Shown here piece after piece: positions 58,864 through 64,000 of a stretch of 64,000 bases of DNA; position 1 is the first letter of the stretch; each line of letters begins with the position of its first letter. The DNA is taken from assembly GCA_938075415.1 (NCBI GenBank), contig CALJHC010000013.1, positions 1 through 64,000 on the forward strand, read 5' to 3'. This DNA is from an uncultured Rubripirellula sp. Its GTDB lineage: Bacteria; Planctomycetota; Planctomycetia; Pirellulales; Pirellulaceae. The notes under the pieces are model-generated. The model searched no databases and was not told where the DNA came from. It saw only the letters and a program-made list of their open reading frames with translations. The position numbers were made by a program, and so were the translations under genes.

Positions 58864-59895
58864 TCATGCAACGTGTTGTCGCTTCGTGCGACGTCGCCGC
58901 TTGGATATCCCAACGGTGACAATCATAAAACTCCAGACGGCGAACGTTCCCGGCTCTGGCACGACAATGCTCCAACCCATGTCCGACATCATTCCGAGTG
59001 TCAGCGAACTAATCTCGTGACCGGTACCGATCGTGTACTGCGGACTCATTAACTCTGTCGAGAATGTCGACTCATCAAGATGCGAATAGGAAGAACCTTG
59101 CTCCCATGTACCCGGAGCATAAAGCTTGACGAGGCTACCACCGTTCGCTGCAACTCCGTCTGCCCCAGCCCAAGAAATGTTATCACTGGTCGCAGCTTCG
59201 ATACGGTCATCCTCGCTCAAGTTTCGCAGCGGAGTGGAATCGCTCGTTCGAACCACGAAATAGTCATACTGGCTATAGTAGGTTCCATCGGTCTGTCCAC
59301 TGAAATCGTCGTAGCCACCATCATCTTCAATAAGGCCTGCAAACCCAAGTGCGTGACCAATTTCGTGAAGTACCGTTGAGACAAAATCGAACTGATTAGC
59401 GCCCGCGTTATCATCCGTGCCGTAGTACCACGAATATCCGGTCAACACACTACTGTCGCTGTCAATATCGCTATTAAACAACGCTTGTCCCTCACTTCCA
59501 GTCCCTGAATTCGTAATGTCCAACCCCTGCAGATGGTTACCCAAAGCAGACGCATACATCACCTTGTTGGTGTTATTGAGATTGTGGTAGGAATTTGGCG
59601 ATGCAGCCCCGAGAGTGGCCGAGGTCGAACTGCCACCGAGCGAATCGAACCGAGCGTCGATCACAATGGTCTCACCCGCGTAAGTAGGTTGCAACGCGTT
59701 GCCCCAAATATCTAAGGCATATTCAAATGCTGTTTGGCGGTCACTACCGTAAGTGGAATCGTAGAACCCCTCACCGGCATCGTCCAGATAATTAGCCTGG
59801 ATCGCAATTCCAGCCGCGGCTTGAAATGCGGTAGCAGACACAATCAGAAATGCTGTACCGGCTAGGACAAAACTTCTAAGTAATTTATTCGTCAT
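58864..59895 (-). CDS. PEP-CTERM zinc metalloprotease
   Basis: 343 residues with a signal peptide (cleavage near residue 28, after FQAAAG). The zinc motif is HEIGHALGFAG at 177-187: His177, Glu178, His181. Metzincins usually have a third His or Asp at the last position; here it is Gly187, so the third ligand is not apparent. A metzincin-like Met-turn, ELMSPQYTIG, follows further on. The C-terminus is a PEP-CTERM sorting tail: VPEPGTFAVW, a hydrophobic segment and an RRRRTKR basic end, so the protein is exosortase-processed and surface-released or anchored. No exosortase gene is nearby. Single gene with its own terminator. Confidence 0.9.
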   Translation of the reverse strand: MTNKLLRSFVLAGTAFLIVSATAFQAAAGIAIQANYLDDAGEGFYDSTYGSDRQTAFEYALDIWGNALQPTYAGETIVIDARFDSLGGSSTSATLGAASPNSYHNLNNTNKVMYASALGNHLQGLDITNSGTGSEGQALFNSDIDSDSSVLTGYSWYYGTDDNAGANQFDFVSTVLHEIGHALGFAGLIEDDGGYDDFSGQTDGTYYSQYDYFVVRTSDSTPLRNLSEDDRIEAATSDNISWAGADGVAANGGSLVKLYAPGTWEQGSSYSHLDESTFSTELMSPQYTIGTGHEISSLTLGMMSDMGWSIVVPEPGTFAVWSFMIVTVGISKRRRRTKRQHVA

Positions 59896-60547
59896 TAAAA
59901 AATCCTGGATGCTAACCGCTAGTCGTTGGCAACAAGATGAGTGCTATCCTGCTGATTTTGGGCCGCAATCTTTAAATGGTGGGAAAACCAGTAAGTTCCA
60001 CCGGCCGAGAATCAGAAGAGCAAAACGCTCAACCTTTTACTCGAAAACCAATCACGAAAAATCGGAATGGCCTCCAGTGAGGTTCCCACGCTATTTACGC
60101 TCAGGATTGACACCAACTTTCATTGGCCAATTTGCACGACATTGAAAAAGTGGCTGCGTCATAATCACAACAATTGAACCAGTCGTTGTAATTGCGCGAA
60201 TCGTTGCCGATGTGCCAAATCAGGCCAAGTGTCATAACCTGCATCCATTGCTCTTGAACGATTGGTCCCCACGTCCACGAACCGACTCCGATTTATTGAT
60301 TGCAACCAGCTCTCCTCACAAGACGGGTGTTCCTGTCATGACCGATCAGCAAAACCGTTATCCATCCTGAACAGCCCAAACCCATCCAACGCAAACCAAG
60401 CTAAACGAGTTGACCGAGAGTGATTTTCGCGTGGTATACCAACCCACGTTTGAGCGATAGACTCATCGTTTGCACTTTCACTCGACCCAGCCGTTCTATC
60501 TTCCGAGATTGGCAGTCAATTAACACCCTTTTGCACCAAGCAAAGTC
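59896..60547. other. Divergent intergenic region, no gene recognised
   Basis: 652 bp between the divergent metalloprotease and endonuclease IV genes. No repeat or RNA structure was recognised. Confidence 0.4.
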
Positions 60548-61498
60548 ATGCTGCTAGGCTCCCATGTTTCCTGCCAAGGTGGATTATTCAAAGCAGTAGA
60601 GCGTGCCAAGGAAATTGATTGTGAATGCATACAGGTCTTCGTGACCAATCCACCTCGTCAATGGCCGGCATTTGCTGATGAAAAATCCGGATCCTGTTCC
60701 GTCGATGAACTTCCCACCATCATAAAAACCCGGCGAGATCCATCACTGCCAGCATGGCGAGCAAAAGTAATGCCTGAAAAAGACATTACAAAGTGGAAGA
60801 ATGCTTTGAATCAATCGGATCTAGCCCACCCCATTGCCCACGCCTCTTACTTGATCAATCTGGCATCTCCTAAAGACGAATTGTTCCGTAAGTCAATTGA
60901 CGCGTTAATGGTTGAACTGGATCGATGCAACCGACTGCAAATCGAAGGACTCGTCTTACATCCAGGTGCGTACACCACAAGTAACGAGGAGGACGGGCTT
61001 CGGAGAATCATTGACGGATTGTCTGAAGTCTTAGAGCGAACCGAACATGGCACCTGCAAAGTGCTGCTAGAAAACACGGCAGGTCAGGGCACCTGCCTTG
61101 GGCATCGTTTTGAACAACTCGGGCAGCTACTCCAAGGGGTTAACAACCATTCAAGACTAGGAATCTGCATGGACACCTGCCACGCTTTCGCCGCAGGTTA
61201 TGAACTGAACACCGACCATGGGTTCAGTGAGATGTCACAATTGATTGAGGATGTGCTGCCAAAAAATTCAATTAAAGCATTGCACCTCAATGACAGTAAA
61301 AAACCTTTGGGTAGCCGTGTCGATCGACATGAGCACATTGGGCTTGGTGAAATCGGCCTAGAGGGCTTTCGACTCCTTTCACAACACCCCATACTTGGCC
61401 AGCTTCCGGGTTACCTCGAAACGGAAAAAGGATTGAACGAAAAAACTGGCGAAGACTGGGACGTGATTAATCTTCGAACGTTACGAAACCTTGCTTAA
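60548..61498 (+). CDS. nfo: Endonuclease IV (AP endonuclease)
   Basis: 316 residues, slightly longer than the usual about 285. Cleaves DNA 5' to abasic sites in base-excision repair. Family marks are LGSHVSCQGGLFKAVERA, QVFVTNPPRQW, HASYLINLASP, GLVLHPGAYT, VLLENTAGQGTCLG, GICMDTCHAFAAGYE, and ALHLNDSKKPLGSRVDRHEHIGLGEIG, which hold the His, Asp and Glu ligands of the three-metal centre. The insertion VDELPTIIKTRRDPSLP at about 60-75 probably accounts for the extra length. Transcribed toward the MFS gene 200 bp further on. Confidence 0.95.
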   Translation: MLLGSHVSCQGGLFKAVERAKEIDCECIQVFVTNPPRQWPAFADEKSGSCSVDELPTIIKTRRDPSLPAWRAKVMPEKDITKWKNALNQSDLAHPIAHASYLINLASPKDELFRKSIDALMVELDRCNRLQIEGLVLHPGAYTTSNEEDGLRRIIDGLSEVLERTEHGTCKVLLENTAGQGTCLGHRFEQLGQLLQGVNNHSRLGICMDTCHAFAAGYELNTDHGFSEMSQLIEDVLPKNSIKALHLNDSKKPLGSRVDRHEHIGLGEIGLEGFRLLSQHPILGQLPGYLETEKGLNEKTGEDWDVINLRTLRNLA

Positions 61499-61700
61499 CG
61501 CATGTCCCCCGATGGGGAAGCCGAACCGACCAAAATGCTTGACAGAACAGGTCAAGTTTCTTGCATTACCAACGCCAATCATGCAGCGTGAGAAAAGTGC
61601 ATTGACTCGGTTACAAAATATCAAACCGCCTATTTTTATCTGCACTCCTAATGTCGTGCAGAACCAATTCATATCATCCATCTTCTGACTGAAGCTTAAC

Positions 61701-62897
61701 TTGGAACCCTCGGATCGTTTGTACGACAGGAACTTCATCGTCGCATTCGCCAGTCAAACCTGTTTTGTCTGTGCCAATACGCTGATGGCTCATTACGCCC
61801 GTTGGATTGAATTCCTCGGTGGAGATCTTCGTCAAGTGGGCCTGATCATGGGCGGCAGCGCAACCGCGGGATTGATCCTGCGACCATGGATGGCGCAGTG
61901 GATCAATCGCTGGGGCTCTCGAAACCTCTGGATGGCCGGATACCTGCTCTTTATCCTCGCTTGCTTGGGAAACCTGCTGATTACCGAAGTGGGTCCAGCA
62001 TTGTACGTTGCGCGATCTGGCTTGCTGATGGCCGCCGCAATTGTCTTCGCCAGTGGATTAACCTACATCTCGCAAATTGCGCCGGAACATCGTCGAACGG
62101 AAGCGATTGGGATCCTTGGCATTGGTGGTTTTATCGGGATGCTGCTTGGCCCGGTCTTGGGCGATCTGTTTCTTTCTGAAAGGACTCAGGAAAACTTTGC
62201 AACCCTCTTCTGGGTTGCCGCAGCGGCTAACGCAATCCCCACGCTTGGCCTGACGCTGCTTCGACCGCCAAAGCACCATAACGCTTCCACCTCACTTCGC
62301 CTGGGAGCGTTCTTTCAAATCGTCAAGAAGCATTGGCCTGGTGCTATTTTATTGGTGGATTTTGCATTCGGTGTTTGCATGACAGGCCCCTTCATTTTCA
62401 TCGCTAGCTTCATTGACCATGCGTCTCTCGCGATAATGGACCGATCTGTCATTGGCTTATTTTTCTTGAGTTATGCGGGTCTTGCAATCATCGTCCGAGT
62501 CAGTTCACGAAGACTTCCTGATCGAGTGGGCCCCGCAAAAGTATTGATTGCCGGGATCGCAATCATGTCCGCTGGAATGATGGGCTTCGCTTGGGTCACT
62601 GCAGAAAACACTTGGGTGATTTTGATTCCCGCTGGATTGACGGGTATTGGTCATAGCTTGATGTTCCATACGATGACCTCCCTCACGCTCGCCTCGTTCC
62701 CGACCGCGGTCAGAGGAACCGGATCCTCCCTCGCTTTGATGATGCTTGATCTGGGAACGATCCTTGGCGCGCCAGTCCTGGGCTGGATAGGAGAGATCTA
62801 TGGCTATGCTGTGCTATTCGCCACCATCGGTGTCATCTGTTTCATGTCGGGTGTCATCTACGTGATCTCCGAAAGAAAGAATCGACGGGTAGATTGA
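61701..62897 (+). CDS. MFS transporter
   Basis: 398 residues from a TTG start. Repeated hydrophobic segments consistent with about 12 helices (for example FLGGDLRQVGLIMGGSATAG, WMAGYLLFILACLGNLLI, IGILGIGGFIGMLLGPVLGDL). The loop between helices 2 and 3 has RPWMAQWINRWGSRNLWMAG, a variant of the MFS G-x-x-x-D-R-x-x-R signature. The extensive mid-domain loop around LRPPKHHNASTSLR divides two halves. Substrate cannot be assigned. Downstream of nfo with 202 bp between, so it may be independent. Confidence 0.88.
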   Translation: MEPSDRLYDRNFIVAFASQTCFVCANTLMAHYARWIEFLGGDLRQVGLIMGGSATAGLILRPWMAQWINRWGSRNLWMAGYLLFILACLGNLLITEVGPALYVARSGLLMAAAIVFASGLTYISQIAPEHRRTEAIGILGIGGFIGMLLGPVLGDLFLSERTQENFATLFWVAAAANAIPTLGLTLLRPPKHHNASTSLRLGAFFQIVKKHWPGAILLVDFAFGVCMTGPFIFIASFIDHASLAIMDRSVIGLFFLSYAGLAIIVRVSSRRLPDRVGPAKVLIAGIAIMSAGMMGFAWVTAENTWVILIPAGLTGIGHSLMFHTMTSLTLASFPTAVRGTGSSLALMMLDLGTILGAPVLGWIGEIYGYAVLFATIGVICFMSGVIYVISERKNRRVD

Positions 62898-63386
62898 AAT
62901 ACTTCAAAAGCTCGTCCCATTCAAGCAAGTCCGTGTGAATCCCAAAGTGTTCTCAGCGACCTGATCCGCGTTAAAAGAGCAACTCAAGCAAAGTAATTCA
63001 TAAGTCAAAGTTGCGTCTGATCCAATCGGAACACGAGGCAATTGACTTGCTGGTTGCTTGAGATTTATCCAAAGCAAGACTTAGCCAATTCTCGAAGTGG
63101 AATCAAATAAAACCGTGGAACCATGCAAGTAAAATGGAATTCTCTGGTTGAGAACCAACGCTAAGCGGATCAAGGTATCATTCCACGATAACCAATGACA
63201 CCTAAAACTTTTTTCTCGTCGATTCAATTCCTTACCAGACACGGCCATCGATACTCTGCCTGATCCGGATCTACGGATCACCATCAAAAAAGATTGAGCG
63301 AACAGCAGTAACCTGAACTCAAATTTTTAACCGCACGTCGCGGCGCGACATCTTGGCACCATGATCGATTCAAACTTCGACTGTCC
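62898..63386. other. Intergenic stretch, no gene recognised
   Basis: 489 bp between converging genes. No clear terminator hairpin was seen. Confidence 0.4.
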
Positions 63387-64000
63387 CTATCGGTCTTCCC
63401 AAATTGGCGGCGTTCGCTGAGCCTCTTCCCCGAAGGTTTGAGAGACGATAAACCCACTCGCCTGTGAAAAGTAAAAGACACGGCCATTAGAAACAACTGC
63501 ACCGAGACATTCACGGGAATCAATCGCGGGACCGGTGGATACAAGTTTACCGTCGTTTGACAAGTCAATCATGTCCATATTTGCCCCCAACACATAAGGC
63601 TCAGACAAGGTGAAACGACAACACGCATAATTGTGACCAATTTGATCAACCACCTCACCGGTCAGCCGATTGAACACATTCCCCTTGCCGCGCAATGCAT
63701 TTGAGAAAACATATTTCGGGCCAACCGTCACCACATTCAACGCCGAGGTCACCGGATCTGACTGCCAAAGAAGCGCACCATCGGACGCATCAAGACACCA
63801 GACAAAGCGATCATCGGTTCCCGAACGGGCACGGTTAAAACCGCCGATATAGAGGCGTCCATCTCGCGCGCTGAGGGTGCACTTTGATGTGACATAATGA
63901 TCGTTGGTCTGCCACAACACCTTCCCGGAGTCTGGCTCCAAACAAGCCGTTAATCCGTTGTTCTCTGGTGGCAGACCTCGACGCATCCTTGCTTGTTCAT
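63387..64000 (-). CDS. PQQ-binding-like beta-propeller protein (3' part)
   Basis: The frame continues to the right window edge without a stop, so only the last about 204 residues are here; the ATG at 63986 is probably internal. The sequence is a run of propeller strands with PQQ-type Trp repeats: CLEPDSGKVLWQTND, KCTLSARDGRLYIGGF, VWCLDASDGALLWQSD, GKGNVFNRLTGEVVDQIGHNY. It resembles BamB/PQQ-like outer proteins that planctomycetes carry in many copies. Probably exported; the N-terminal export signal is outside the window. Confidence 0.8.
   Translation of the reverse strand, partial: EQARMRRGLPPENNGLTACLEPDSGKVLWQTNDHYVTSKCTLSARDGRLYIGGFNRARSGTDDRFVWCLDASDGALLWQSDPVTSALNVVTVGPKYVFSNALRGKGNVFNRLTGEVVDQIGHNYACCRFTLSEPYVLGANMDMIDLSNDGKLVSTGPAIDSRECLGAVVSNGRVFYFSQASGFIVSQTFGEEAQRTPPIWEDR

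Overview
The window looks like chromosomal DNA of a planctomycete, most likely of the Pirellulaceae (Rhodopirellula/Blastopirellula type). The evidence is the protein content: two pairs of PSD1-type cytochrome (DUF1549/DUF1553) and DUF1501 genes, a PVC-type heme-binding dehydrogenase, two DUF1559 prepilin-like proteins, a giant cell-surface protein with the N-terminal LETLEKRALLAGD (LEPR-type) signature, a PEP-CTERM metalloprotease and futalosine-pathway menaquinone genes. Base composition is moderate and coding density is low. Many gaps of 0.3-1.4 kb carry no convincing gene but do hold short degenerate tandem repeats. No phage, insertion sequence, CRISPR array or resistance gene was seen.

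Layout. 1-11 kb is a divergent cluster: on the minus strand a TPR protein and a TPR/FG-GAP/ASPIC-UnbV (CRTAC1-like) lipoprotein overlap by 4 nt; on the plus strand are a seven-heme cytochrome c and a second CRTAC1-like lipoprotein. The three TPR regions look paralogous, so this is probably an envelope-associated module. 11-14 kb holds a repeat-bearing intergenic region, a tiny lipoprotein and a DUF1559 protein; the same lipoprotein-DUF1559 arrangement recurs at 56.7-58.2 kb. 14-22.6 kb carries an FAH-family enzyme and a CrtI-like oxidoreductase (minus), a membrane-anchored unknown, an RluA-type pseudouridine synthase, mqnA-mqnC and a Dabb protein. 22.9-27.9 kb is the first PSD1/DUF1501 pair.

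28.4-33.5 kb is housekeeping: tmk with a membrane partner, enolase, riboflavin synthase and rsmA. 34.8-39.8 kb encodes a 1.65-kilo-residue surface protein joining thioredoxin-like, cyclophilin, cohesin-like and cadherin-like domains. 40.7-45.2 kb has an HU-family protein, a fliM-like gene apart from other flagellar genes, proA and tRNA-Leu(GAG). 46-55.3 kb is the second PSD1/DUF1501 pair with a very large heme-binding dehydrogenase carrying a C-terminal DUF6807 domain; this set is probably an envelope catabolic operon. The right end has the PEP-CTERM metalloprotease, endonuclease IV, an MFS transporter and the 3' part of a PQQ-propeller gene that runs off the window.

All functional calls come from reading motifs and overall protein character; no database search was run. 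Residue positions are approximate unless tied to a named motif.
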